Source of the DNA: Acinetobacter wuhouensis
GTDB taxonomy: Bacteria > Pseudomonadota > Gammaproteobacteria > Pseudomonadales > Moraxellaceae
Reading direction: 5' to 3'
Assembly (NCBI RefSeq): GCF_001696605.3
Contig: NZ_CP031716.1
Coordinates: 1,550,001-1,614,000 of the forward strand
Length of the DNA stretch: 64,000 bases
Position numbers and translations under genes: made by a program. How positions within the stretch are numbered: the stretch's first letter is position 1; the number at the start of each line of letters is the position of its first letter. Positions 37,454-46,707 of this stretch are shown here, one piece after another. A model generated the notes under the pieces. That model was not told the origin of the DNA and searched no databases. It saw only the letters and a list, made by a program, of their open reading frames with translations.

Positions 37454-39556
37454 ATGGAAAATATTCAATCAAAATCATCACCCTTATCAAAACTGGTTTG
37501 GGTGATTGTCGCCATCATTGGCGCAGTATCATTTGGGATACTTGCGGTCAGTAAAGGGGAGCATGTAAATGCCGTTTGGCTGGTGCTTGCCGCAGTCTGT
37601 GTATATAGCATTGCATATCGCTTTTACAGTTTATTTATCGCAACTCGAGTTTTTGAGCTTAATTCAAGACGCCTAACACCTGCACATCGTTTAGCAGATG
37701 GTTTGGATTATGTTCCCACCAATAAATATGTGTTATTCGGTCACCATTTCGCAGCCATTGCAGGTGCAGGTCCATTAGTTGGTCCGATCCTTGCGGCGCA
37801 AATGGGTTATTTACCAGGTACAATTTGGCTCTTGGTCGGGGTTGTACTGGCAGGTGCTGTTCAAGACTTTTTAGTATTGTTCATTTCAACACGTCGCGAT
37901 GGGCGCTCTTTAGGTGAAATGGCGAAGCAAGAGCTTGGTTCATTCGCCGGTGTCATCGTAATGCTAGGTGCTTTGGGGGTAATGATCATTATCCTTGCTG
38001 TATTAGCGCTTGTTGTTGTTAAGGCACTGACCAATAGTCCATGGGGTGTATTTAGTATTGCAGCGACAATACCGATTGCCTTATTCATGGGTGTGTATAT
38101 GCGTTTTATACGCCCAGGAAAAATTGCTGAAGTTTCAATCATCGGTTTTGTACTGATGATGGCTGCCATTATTTATGGTGGTGATATTGCTGCACATCCT
38201 TATTGGGGACCATTCTTTACTTTGACTGGTAAAGAGTTGACTTGGGCGCTGATCATTTATGGTTTTGTTGCTTCAGTATTACCCGTTTGGTTATTGCTTG
38301 CACCACGAGATTATTTATCGACATTCTTGAAAATTGGTGTGATCGTTGGTCTAGCAGTGGGTATCATGGTTGCAATGCCAATGCTCAAAATGCCTTCGGT
38401 AACTCATTTTGTTGACGGTACTGGCCCTGTATTTGCAGGTTCAATGTTCCCATTCTTATTCATTACCATTGCATGCGGTGCGATTTCAGGTTTCCACGCA
38501 TTGGTATCTTCAGGTACAACACCAAAACTAGTAGATAACGAAGCCAATATTCGTGTTATTGGTTATGGTGGTATGTTGATGGAGTCATTTGTTGCAATTA
38601 TGGCAATGATCTGTGCAACAGTACTTGAGCCAGGTGTGTATTTTGCAATCAATGCGCCAGCAGCAGTATTAGGAACAACAGTTGAAAGTGCAGCAGAAGC
38701 AGTACGTACTTTAGGCTTTGTGGTAACACCAGAGTCATTGTCATTACTTGCAAAAGAAGTAGGTGAATCTACGATTCTCTCTCGTACTGGTGGTGCACCA
38801 ACATTTGCAATTGGTATGGCACATATCATCACTGAGATTTTCAACAATCGCTCAATGATGGCATTTTGGTATCACTTTGCAATTTTATTTGAAGCATTAT
38901 TCATTTTAACTGCTGTAGATGCGGGTACACGTGCTTGCCGTTTCATGGTTCAGGATACTGTTGGTATTGTTATTCCTGCGCTTAAAAACTCGCATAACTT
39001 TGTCGGTAATTTAATCGGTACGGCTGTTGCTGTTGCAGGTTGGGGCTTCTTTGTATACCAAGGTGTCGTTGATCCATTGGGTGGTATCAATAGCTTATGG
39101 CCTCTATTTGGTATCGGTAACCAGATGTTGGCAGCAATGGCATTGATTCTCGGTACAGTCATTTTATTCAAGATGAAGAAAGAGAAATATGTGTGGGTGA
39201 CAATTGTTCCTACGGTTTTCTTATTCATTACCTGTATGACAGCGGGCTGGCAAAAAATATTCCATTCAAATCCAAAGATTGGTTTCCTTGCACAAGCGGA
39301 TAAGTTCTCTGCTGCGATTGCCAAAGGTGAGATTTTAAAACCTGCGAAAACGCTTGAAGAGATGCAAACTATTGTTTTGTCCAATCAAATTAATGCCGCA
39401 CTTTGTGCATTCTTTATGATTGTGGCAATTATTATGGTGATTGCAGCGATTGGTGTGATTCGTCGTGCTTTAGCAAGCCCTACACCAACTGTAAATGAAG
39501 CTCCAGCAGTTTATGCAGATCCTGAAGAAACTATTGTAACTTCAGCAAAACATTAA
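37454..39556 (+). CDS. cstA: Carbon starvation protein CstA (pyruvate/peptide transporter)
   Basis: A 700-residue inner-membrane protein with about 16-18 helices. N-terminal CstA blocks include GHHFAAIAGAGPLVGPILAAQMGYLPG (shown in part: AGAGPLVGP, near residue 107) and the C-terminal CstA_5TM region with FGIGNQMLAAMAL. The family takes up pyruvate or peptides during starvation (CstA/BtsT). GAGG is 7 bases before the ATG. It is followed by its usual small partner YbdD 21 bp later. Confidence 0.95.
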   Translation: MENIQSKSSPLSKLVWVIVAIIGAVSFGILAVSKGEHVNAVWLVLAAVCVYSIAYRFYSLFIATRVFELNSRRLTPAHRLADGLDYVPTNKYVLFGHHFAAIAGAGPLVGPILAAQMGYLPGTIWLLVGVVLAGAVQDFLVLFISTRRDGRSLGEMAKQELGSFAGVIVMLGALGVMIIILAVLALVVVKALTNSPWGVFSIAATIPIALFMGVYMRFIRPGKIAEVSIIGFVLMMAAIIYGGDIAAHPYWGPFFTLTGKELTWALIIYGFVASVLPVWLLLAPRDYLSTFLKIGVIVGLAVGIMVAMPMLKMPSVTHFVDGTGPVFAGSMFPFLFITIACGAISGFHALVSSGTTPKLVDNEANIRVIGYGGMLMESFVAIMAMICATVLEPGVYFAINAPAAVLGTTVESAAEAVRTLGFVVTPESLSLLAKEVGESTILSRTGGAPTFAIGMAHIITEIFNNRSMMAFWYHFAILFEALFILTAVDAGTRACRFMVQDTVGIVIPALKNSHNFVGNLIGTAVAVAGWGFFVYQGVVDPLGGINSLWPLFGIGNQMLAAMALILGTVILFKMKKEKYVWVTIVPTVFLFITCMTAGWQKIFHSNPKIGFLAQADKFSAAIAKGEILKPAKTLEEMQTIVLSNQINAALCAFFMIVAIIMVIAAIGVIRRALASPTPTVNEAPAVYADPEETIVTSAKH

Positions 39557-39577
39557 TCGGTTTGAGAGGTGAGTAAG

Positions 39578-39880
39578 ATGAATCTTAAATTCGCCAAAGG
39601 TGGAAAGACGGTGATTTATAAAATCATCAAGATGACCATCATGTCGCAAAAAGAACTGATTTTTAATCCTAAAAATTGGTCGCGTATTGCGACGCTGTGG
39701 ACGCGTTTACAGCAAAGTTTCCGTTTGATGGTGGGTGTTCCAGATTATCAGAACTATTTGGAACACATGAAAAAAAACCATCCTGATCTTGATGTGATGG
39801 ATGAAAAGACTTTTCATCGCTATTGTGTCGATGCACGTTATCCATCTGCGAAAGGCGGCTTGAAGAAGTGTCCGTGTTAA
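39578..39880 (+). CDS. ybdD: YbdD/YjiX family protein
   Basis: 100 residues from ATG 39578 (GAGAGG is 8 bases upstream; a GTG at 39569 abuts it). The conserved part is the C-terminal 60 residues: MVGVPDYQNYLEHM, then DARYPSAKGGLKKCPC with the family's Cys-rich end. The N-terminal 40 residues are longer than in E. coli YbdD (about 65 residues), so an internal start is possible. It is always paired with CstA/BtsT-type transporters and is thought to assist them. Confidence 0.88.
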   Translation: MNLKFAKGGKTVIYKIIKMTIMSQKELIFNPKNWSRIATLWTRLQQSFRLMVGVPDYQNYLEHMKKNHPDLDVMDEKTFHRYCVDARYPSAKGGLKKCPC

Positions 39881-39900
39881 TTGACATTTGAATAGACAAA

Positions 39901-39929
39901 AAACGGCATTTTAGGATGCCGTTTTTTTT
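39901..39929 (+). terminator. Terminator of cstA-ybdD
   Basis: Stem AAACGGCAT/ATGCCGTTT (39901-39924) and a T run. Confidence 0.92.
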
Positions 39930-40164
39930 ATTGAAATTTATTTATTTTGGGTGTTATTGATAAACTGATTGGTATATTGGGAAAGCCTGTTACCTAAGTG
40001 AAGATATTTATTTTTGACCGCTACAATGTCAACCTATGGCTCAAATGTATTAAGCTATATATCAAAAGTGTAAAATAGAAATAGCCCTTGTATTTGCTTT
40101 GAGTATTCCTTAAAACCGTGTATGTTAATCAAATTGCTTAAAATTTTTATTGGGGAATAAAAAC

Positions 40165-41124
40165 GTGATTTGGGGAACAACAGCGCAAAAAGTGTCGGAA
40201 CAAAATAATGCCAATGAATATTCAGATTTAGCTGCCTATTACCCAAAAATTGATGAATTTTTAACGAAAATCAACCAAATTATTTTAGATAAAGAACAGC
40301 AAACTAAACTCGCATTATGCAGTCTGTTAGCTGGCGGGCATTTACTGTTTGAAGATTTGCCAGGCTTGGGGAAAACGACATTGGCAAGTAGTTTGTCACA
40401 TCTTGCAGGTTTGGATTTTCAACGTATCCAATTTACCAATGACATGCTGGCAAGTGATGTGATCGGTATCAATATGTTTAATCAGAAAGAACATCAATTT
40501 GAATTTAAACATGGCCCTATTTTCACGCAAATTTTACTTGCTGATGAGATCAACCGCTGTAGCCCCAAAACCCAAAGTGCGCTTCTAGAAGCCATGGAGG
40601 AGGGGAATGTCACTGTAGATGGAACGCGTTATGAATTGCCTAAGCCATTTTGGGTGATCGCAACACAAAACCCATTGTTCCAAAGTGGAACATACAGTTT
40701 ACCTGAATCCCAACTTGATCGCTTTCTGATGCGTTTGTCACTTGGTTATCCATCACGAACAGCAGAAAAACAGCTCTTACAACAAAGTTCACGTCATGAT
40801 TTGATTGGAAATTTAAAAGCAATATTCGAACAGCAAGAAATTTTGCAATTACAAAGTAATGTTAATCAAATTACGATGAATGATTTAATTTTGGATTATA
40901 TCCTTGATTTAGCAGAAGAAACTCGCAAAGGTCGTCATGGATTGTCTACTCGAGGTGTATTGGCTTTAAAGAAAGCAGCTCAAGCCTATGCCTTGATTGA
41001 AAAACGTAACTTTGTCATTGCAGATGATATACAAGCAGTCTTTGTCGCTGTGGTATCTCACCGTATTGGTTTAGGTGAGTCCGAAAGTTTTGCGTTGATG
41101 CAAAAAGTTGCAGTTAAGGGTTAA
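40165..41124 (+). CDS. MoxR-family AAA+ ATPase
   Basis: 319 residues from GTG 40165. A GGGG at 40152-40155 gives 9-base spacing to this GTG, whereas an upstream TTG at 40150 would overlap it. Walker A is DLPGLGKTT, Walker B LLADEINR, followed by the sensor and the C-terminal AAA lid with STRGVLALKKAAQAYA. MoxR ATPases are chaperone-like and act with a VWA or DUF58 partner. First gene of a moxR - DUF58 - transglutaminase locus; it ends 12 bp before the disrupted DUF58 gene. Confidence 0.92.
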   Translation: MIWGTTAQKVSEQNNANEYSDLAAYYPKIDEFLTKINQIILDKEQQTKLALCSLLAGGHLLFEDLPGLGKTTLASSLSHLAGLDFQRIQFTNDMLASDVIGINMFNQKEHQFEFKHGPIFTQILLADEINRCSPKTQSALLEAMEEGNVTVDGTRYELPKPFWVIATQNPLFQSGTYSLPESQLDRFLMRLSLGYPSRTAEKQLLQQSSRHDLIGNLKAIFEQQEILQLQSNVNQITMNDLILDYILDLAEETRKGRHGLSTRGVLALKKAAQAYALIEKRNFVIADDIQAVFVAVVSHRIGLGESESFALMQKVAVKG

Positions 41125-41136
41125 TGGAGCATCATT

Positions 41137-41673
41137 ATGCTACGTCAACGCTTTGAAAAATGGCTACATCTTCGTTTTCGTTATACCAGTATTCGTACGC
41201 TGAAACAAAATGAAGTCTTGGTTTTTATTTACCAACAAGGCTTTTTGTATCTAGTCCTGATTCTAATTACTTTTATTGCAGGGATTAATTATGCAAATAA
41301 TCTAATCTTGGCTTTCTGTTTTTTAATTAGCGCGATTCTATGTATCAGTTTTTACCTGAGTTTTAAACAATTACATGCTGTGACAATACAAGTCATTGCA
41401 GATGAAGTTGGGCGAGTGAATGAAGCTTTTACAGTGAAAGTTATTCTGCAACAAGCAAAGGCAACACCGAAATTTCTCAACTTTAAAATCAAAGAAATAG
41501 AACAGTTTGATTCGCAAATTTCAACTGATTTAACAGAAACGAGTGTTAGTTTAAATCGTTCTAAAACCAAACCTTTTAAAAGCAACACGGCTTTGTTGCA
41601 TAAACATTCAAAAGCTGAGTTTTCCCCAATCCATTCAAATTTAAGTGACAACTTGGGTGTGAGGTCTACCTAA
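41137..41673 (+). pseudogene. DUF58 protein, 5' part, cut by an IS element
   Basis: Codons 1-150 of a DUF58-family membrane protein, intact up to base 41588; the rest of this frame (to TAG-type stop at 41671-41673) is IS sequence. Two hydrophobic segments (about residues 36-75) match the N-terminal anchors of the family. Joining 41588 to 42637 (removing the IS and one 9-bp duplication) restores a continuous 338-residue frame with the downstream part at 42637-43201. The break is therefore due to a single clean insertion. Confidence 0.93.
41580..41588. repeat. Left 9-bp target-site duplication
   Basis: AAGCAACAC here and again at 42628-42636, directly flanking the IS ends; the length is typical of the IS903 group of the IS5 family. 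Confidence 0.95.
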
Positions 41674-42627
41674 TTCCGTAAATCTATTCAGAACTGCCAC
41701 ACGCGCATGAATTTCATTGACCTGACTTTGAAAATGTCTTGCCGTCAGCTTATCTCCTAATAATTTGATGCAATGCATCTTGGTTTCCACCAAACTACGA
41801 CGGTGATAACCCGACCATTTTTTCCATAGGGTTCTGCCTAAATGTTTAACCGTTTGAAGTAACTCATTTCGTTCTATTGAACTTATTTTAGAATCTTTCC
41901 AGGGCTTGGCATTCTTTCTGGGTGGAATTACTGCATGTGCTTGACGATCTGAAATCACTTTTCTGCAGCACTTCGTGTCGTACGCGCCATCGGTATAGAC
42001 AGAATCTATTCGCTCATCTAGTGGAATTTGATCCAGTAAATCACCTAGTACTTGTGAATCACTGACATTATTTGTAGTAAGCTGAACGGCACGTATTTGC
42101 AGTGTTTCAGCATCTATACCAATATGCAGTTTACGCCATTGCCGACGGTATTCAGGCTGATGTTTTTTACGCTTCCATTCGCCTTCACCTAAAAACTTTA
42201 AACCCGTAGAGTCGACAAGTAGGTGTAACCCATCATGACTTTTCTGATAGCTTATCGCAATATCAATATGCTTTTGTCGTCTACAAAGGGTGGAGTAATC
42301 TGGTGCTGTCCAATTCAAGCCACAGAGTTTAATCAGGCTTTGAACAAAGCCAGTAACCATACGTAAAGAAAGACGGAATAGAGATTTGATCATTAAACAG
42401 CATTGAATCGCTGTATCGGAATAAGTTTGATTTCGTCCTTGCTTGCCTTGTGGTTGTGCATACCATTGCGTCTTAGGATCAAACCAGATTGAAATATTTC
42501 CTCGCTTGATTAAAGCTTGGTTATACGAGGACCAATTGGTTGTACGGTAAGTTTTAGGTGCAGGCTTCTTCATCTGGAAATTATATTGCTAAAGAAGCCC
42601 TCAAGAATAGCTTTGTGCAACAAAGCC
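41589..42627. mobile_element. Complete IS5-family (IS903-group-like) insertion sequence, 1039 bp
   Basis: The left end reads GGCTTTGTTGCATAAA and the right end, on the other strand, GGCTTTGTTGCACAAA: inverted repeats matching 15 of 16. It is flanked by identical 9-bp duplications and holds one intact transposase gene on the minus strand. It looks recent and possibly active. ISAba12-like elements have similar size by memory, but a database match was not made. Confidence 0.96.
41641..42573 (-). CDS. IS5-family transposase
   Basis: A 310-residue full-length DDE transposase. Catalytic acidic residues are visible in LLVDSTGLK (first Asp), VYTDGAYD (second Asp) and RRSLVETKMH (Glu in the Y-R-E signature region). 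It catalyses transposition of the element it sits in. Both ends of the frame lie inside the inverted repeats; no frameshift. Confidence 0.96.
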   Translation of the reverse strand: MKKPAPKTYRTTNWSSYNQALIKRGNISIWFDPKTQWYAQPQGKQGRNQTYSDTAIQCCLMIKSLFRLSLRMVTGFVQSLIKLCGLNWTAPDYSTLCRRQKHIDIAISYQKSHDGLHLLVDSTGLKFLGEGEWKRKKHQPEYRRQWRKLHIGIDAETLQIRAVQLTTNNVSDSQVLGDLLDQIPLDERIDSVYTDGAYDTKCCRKVISDRQAHAVIPPRKNAKPWKDSKISSIERNELLQTVKHLGRTLWKKWSGYHRRSLVETKMHCIKLLGDKLTARHFQSQVNEIHARVAVLNRFTELGRPHTQVVT

Positions 42628-42636
42628 AAGCAACAC
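42628..42636. repeat. Right 9-bp target-site duplication
   Basis: Second copy of AAGCAACAC, matching 41580-41588. Confidence 0.95.
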
Positions 42637-43201
42637 TAAAAAAGTCGATGAGAGAATTCAATCTGAACTTTTTGCGGAAAAGCAGAAAATTGTCGAGTTA
42701 AAGTTTATTCCCAAACAACGTGGAGAATTTAAAGTTCCTGCGATTCAAATTTTCTCAACCTATCCGTTGGGTTTGGTTCGGGCATGGACATATATTTATT
42801 TAACAGAAAGTTATTGGATTGCACCTGAAGCAAAACCTCTAGCATTAAATTTTAATCATTCCTCAAATACGGGTGAACCTGATTATGACGAGTTTAAAGA
42901 ACTTCGAAATTTTAAATTAGGAGATTCTTTGCAAAGTATTTCGTGGAAGCATGCATCGCGTGGGCAAGGTTTATTTGTAAAGCAATTTGAAGATTTGGTT
43001 GATGCACATTCGGTCTATATCGATTACGCCAAAATGCCCAGTGCAGATCATGAAGAAAAGCTATGTTTTATGATGGAATTGGTTGATCAATGTGAGCAAG
43101 TTCAGACACCATATTGTGTCATTCTTCCTTATGCACAAACTGAAAATGGCGTCGGTCTAAGTCACTATAATCATGTCAAAATACTTTTGGCACAGGCTTG
43201 A
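42637..43201 (+). pseudogene. DUF58 protein, 3' part, separated by the IS element
   Basis: 187 residues that continue the frame of 41137-41588. It holds the DUF58 core: KFIPKQRGEFKVP, the FSTYPLGLVRAW motif, and the D-DEFKELRNFKLGDSLQSISWKHASR block. An internal ATG at 42767 could start a 144-residue piece, but it would lack the membrane anchors and the start of the core, so function is doubtful. The TGA stop at 43199-43201 contributes the GAGG ribosome site for the next gene. Confidence 0.92.
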
Positions 43202-43210
43202 GGTTTGCAG

Positions 43211-45214
43211 ATGTATCGTTCTATACAAATCTCAATTTTACTTGCTTTGAGCTTAATTTGGCTTGCTCAAATTGCATTTATACCTATAGCATTATCCATT
43301 TTATTTTTAATCAACCTGATTGGATTAGGATTTTATTATTATAAATATAATCAACATGCGCTTATAGGTTTTCCTAAATATCCAAAACTTATCTTTGCTT
43401 TTTTGGCATTGGTCATTATTTACTTTGATGCAAAAACATTTTTAGGTGTAGAAGCTGGGACAGCTGTACTGTCTACATTTTTATTTGCTAAAGCATTAGA
43501 AACGAAGAATAAACGTGATTTTATCATCCTGTTTAATTTTGCTTTATTCGTCAGTGCATGTTTATTTCTACATAGCCAAGCTTTTTGGATGGCACTTCTG
43601 GTTCTGTGTTGTCTGATCAGTTGTTTGGTCGGTTTATACCGTGTTCAAACAGCACATTTCGATATTCAACAACCTGTATTTCAGTCATTGAAATCTGATT
43701 CCTTGCATATCGTGAAGTTTATTGGTTTAGCCTTACCGTTTTTTATTTTATTGTTTATGTTTTTTCCACGTTTGCCACCGCTTTGGCAAATCCCAATTCC
43801 GAATAATAAGGCGACAACTGGTCTGAGTGATACCATGTCGCCTGGTGATATCGCGGAACTTTCACAATCGAGCGCTTTAGCATTTCGTATTATTGGTGAT
43901 ATGCAACAGTTGCCAAAACGAGATCAACTCTATTGGCGAGCACTAGTTCTAGATCATTATGATGGAATCACTTGGACAAGTGATGGTACAAATAAGCAAC
44001 CTAAATCATTGACAAATATACAAGGTCAAGTAGATGGCATTCATTACCAATATTTAGCGACTGATCCGACTCAGCAATGGATCACTGGTTTAGACAAATC
44101 TATACCTGTTGAGCAACGCTTTAATTTACATCAAGATTGGTCGATTACACCAAGAAGATTGGTGCAGCGTACTCAACCGATTCAATTACAATGGATTGGT
44201 GATCAAGTTCGTGATGTTGTAGATGAAAAATCTGCTCAATTTCTATTTAAAAATAATCTGAATTATCCCCAAAATAGTGATCGTCAAGCACAACAATTTG
44301 CCTTAAAAATGTTTCAGCAGAGTCAATCGAATCCGCATATTTATATTCAAAATATTCTAAATTGGTATAAGCAAGAACAATTTATCTACACACTTAGCCC
44401 TGGAACACTCGGCAGCAATCGCATAGATGCATTTTTATTTCAGTCTAAACAAGGTTTTTGTGAACACTATGCATCTAGCTTTGTCATGTTGATGCGCTAT
44501 GCGGGTATTCCTGCACGTGTTGTCACAGGCTATCAAGGTGGTGAGTTGGCACCTGATGGTCAAAGTTGGGAGGTGCGTCAGCTTGATGCACATGCTTGGG
44601 CAGAGGTGTATCAAGATGGACAATGGCATCGTATTGATCCAACGGCAATGATTGCGCCAATGCGTTTGAATCAAGGCATGCAAAATATGATGCGTGACAA
44701 TATTGCAATTTTTGGTGATGCAACATATTCAAACTTAAGGTTACAACAGTTATCTGTATTAAGAACATTGAGAATTTGGAGTGATTACGCCAGCTATCAA
44801 TGGCAAAGTAAGGTCGTTGGCTATGATACAGATAAGCAAAATAGTTGGATGAAAAAATTAGGGCTAGATTCATCGTATAGTTATGGGCTTGTGCTTATAT
44901 TCGGTATTTTAGGCTTATTGGCTATGTATTGGGGAATAAGCAAATTTTATCATCGTCAGCAATTGTCAGCATTTGAACAGATCATGTTGAATTTTAATCA
45001 AAATCTAGAGCCTGATTATCAAAAAGCGCAATCTGAAACCTTCCAACAATGGATGAAGCGTTTATCTCAACATACAGGGCAACAGGATTGTTTTGAACAA
45101 GCCAATCAAATTTTCCAAAATATCGTTTATTTACCGACTAAAAATCAGCAAGATATTCAAAAATTTAAGTTTTTGCTCAAAGAATGTGCTGACGCATTAA
45201 AGCAAAGAAAATAA
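43211..45214 (+). CDS. tgpA: TgpA-like transglutaminase-domain membrane protein
   Basis: 667 residues from ATG 43211 (GAGG at 43200-43203; a TTG at 43205 is too close to it). About six N-terminal helices (DUF3488, residues 1-185) are followed by a periplasmic transglutaminase-like domain with triad C417 (QGFCEHYAS), H461 (DAHAWAEV) and D476 (IDPTA). One more helix (near 555) and a C-terminal DUF4129-type tail complete it. P. aeruginosa TgpA is essential and sits in the same moxR-DUF58-tgpA order. The IS upstream may reduce its transcription or coupling. Confidence 0.92.
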   Translation: MYRSIQISILLALSLIWLAQIAFIPIALSILFLINLIGLGFYYYKYNQHALIGFPKYPKLIFAFLALVIIYFDAKTFLGVEAGTAVLSTFLFAKALETKNKRDFIILFNFALFVSACLFLHSQAFWMALLVLCCLISCLVGLYRVQTAHFDIQQPVFQSLKSDSLHIVKFIGLALPFFILLFMFFPRLPPLWQIPIPNNKATTGLSDTMSPGDIAELSQSSALAFRIIGDMQQLPKRDQLYWRALVLDHYDGITWTSDGTNKQPKSLTNIQGQVDGIHYQYLATDPTQQWITGLDKSIPVEQRFNLHQDWSITPRRLVQRTQPIQLQWIGDQVRDVVDEKSAQFLFKNNLNYPQNSDRQAQQFALKMFQQSQSNPHIYIQNILNWYKQEQFIYTLSPGTLGSNRIDAFLFQSKQGFCEHYASSFVMLMRYAGIPARVVTGYQGGELAPDGQSWEVRQLDAHAWAEVYQDGQWHRIDPTAMIAPMRLNQGMQNMMRDNIAIFGDATYSNLRLQQLSVLRTLRIWSDYASYQWQSKVVGYDTDKQNSWMKKLGLDSSYSYGLVLIFGILGLLAMYWGISKFYHRQQLSAFEQIMLNFNQNLEPDYQKAQSETFQQWMKRLSQHTGQQDCFEQANQIFQNIVYLPTKNQQDIQKFKFLLKECADALKQRK

Positions 45215-45257
45215 CCCTTGAGATATTATAAAAAAATGATAATATTCTCAGCACTTC

Positions 45258-45334
<77 letters not shown>

Positions 45335-45354
45335 AGATTCATGCCTTATGGCAT

Positions 45355-45394
45355 AAGGGTTTTAAGTTATCACAATGACTTAAAGCCCTTTTTT
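45355..45394 (+). terminator. Terminator after tRNA-Val
   Basis: A 13-bp stem (45355-45367 with 45378-45390, one G-U) and a T run. The remaining 238 bp up to the AraC gene hold no ORF and are very AT-rich. Confidence 0.88.
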
Positions 45395-45632
45395 ATTGCG
45401 AACAATATCATGTCAATAATAATGATGCTTTACACTATTTAATAATTTGATAGAGATTATTATTTTTTAGTAATTATTTGATTTTTAATAATTTTAAATA
45501 TATTTAGACTTAAGTCGCTAGATTTGAATTTCGCATTAAATCATTGTATTTTACTTCCAAGCTAGGATGCTCATTAAGCGTAATTTTCTGGAATGATATT
45601 TGCTTATATAAGAAATACTCGAGGGAAGAATA

Positions 45633-46550
45633 ATGCCACAATTAAAAGTTAAATCGACGAATCAAGTCTTAGACCATATTGATACACTTGGACGATGGGA
45701 TCAAAAATATGTACAAATATCATCAGGAAAATTTGAAGGTTCAATTACGGAAATTGAAGTCGAAGGTTTAAATATTTTCCGTGAAAAAATGAACATGTCC
45801 GTTCAGCAAATGACTTCACCACCACCAGATACATTTGCGGTTTCAGTGTCACTCAATCAGTGTAAATTAGAATATTTAGATTGGCGCAAAAGTTTGCAAA
45901 ATGGTCAAGGTTTAATGAATTTTAAATCAAAATATCACTTATTAACCAATCTCAGTTCAGATCTTCTAGTTCTCGATATTTGCCAAAATAAGTTAAATGA
46001 ACGTGCCGAAAAATTAGGATTTATAGATTTGCCTAAAAAGAATCTAGGCATTCATTTAACTCAAGATTGCATAGAAACAGCCTTACAATTACTCAAAGGT
46101 GATGATTTAGGTGAGCAGTTTTATTCGCAAGCAAGTAGGCAAATATTAGATGAAATTTTATTATCATTAAATGCACCTATTGAGCCGAATAAAATTAATT
46201 ACTGGAAATCGGATCGAAAAAAGATCGTGAATGATGCGTGTTATGGTGCATTGGAATCTGGTGTGAGTTCGATGAATTTAGAATCATTATGTCAGTTCTC
46301 AAATGTAGGTGTCCGAATTTTGCAGTTAGCATTTAAAGAAGTCCTTGGGATCTCACCATTAAAATGGTTGAAAATTGCGAAATTGAATCAAGTGAGAAAG
46401 CAATTATTAACATCGAATGATTTAAAAATAACAGACATCGCCTTAGATCATGATTTCAATCATTTTGGGCGCTTTTCAGCGGAATATAAGCAACTTTTTT
46501 TAGAATATCCCAGTCAAACAGCGAGAGATTTAGCAAAATCATTGAAATGA
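45633..46550 (+). CDS. AraC-family transcriptional regulator
   Basis: A 305-residue regulator. The N-terminal effector half (about 1-190) resembles the AraC-binding type seen in EutR-like proteins. The C-terminal double HTH (about 205-305) includes NLESLCQFSNVGVRILQLAF and the second-helix signature ITDIALDHDFNHFGRFS. It sits directly before, and same-strand with, the porin - aminotransferase - permease - dehydrogenase genes and is the obvious candidate regulator. GAGGGAAG precedes the ATG. Confidence 0.88.
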   Translation: MPQLKVKSTNQVLDHIDTLGRWDQKYVQISSGKFEGSITEIEVEGLNIFREKMNMSVQQMTSPPPDTFAVSVSLNQCKLEYLDWRKSLQNGQGLMNFKSKYHLLTNLSSDLLVLDICQNKLNERAEKLGFIDLPKKNLGIHLTQDCIETALQLLKGDDLGEQFYSQASRQILDEILLSLNAPIEPNKINYWKSDRKKIVNDACYGALESGVSSMNLESLCQFSNVGVRILQLAFKEVLGISPLKWLKIAKLNQVRKQLLTSNDLKITDIALDHDFNHFGRFSAEYKQLFLEYPSQTARDLAKSLK

Positions 46551-46627
46551 TTTATGCAATTTTCACGTGTAGATGCATTGATTTAAATACCTTGAAGATA
46601 AAGCTTTTATTGAGTATTCGTAATTTG

Positions 46628-46693
46628 GATATTGGAATTTTGTATTAGCTGTTAGAGATATTGGACTTCAATTTTGAAGTTAATTCAATATCT
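46628..46693 (+). promoter_or_regulatory. Direct repeats and hairpin in the porin leader
   Basis: GATATTGGA occurs at 46628-46636 and 46657-46665 (29-bp period). The second copy overlaps a bulged hairpin: outer arms AGATATTG/CAATATCT (46656-46663 with 46686-46693), inner arms ACTTCAA/TTGAAGT (46665-46671 with 46674-46680), ending one base before the ribosome site AAAGG. A candidate AraC operator or translational control hairpin. Confidence 0.45.
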
Positions 46694-46707
46694 TAAAGGT
46701 GATACAA

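Noticed and set aside
42767..43201. A functional short DUF58 gene starting at 42767
   Set aside because: It lacks the anchors and part of the core, and the restored frame across the IS shows that it is a gene fragment.
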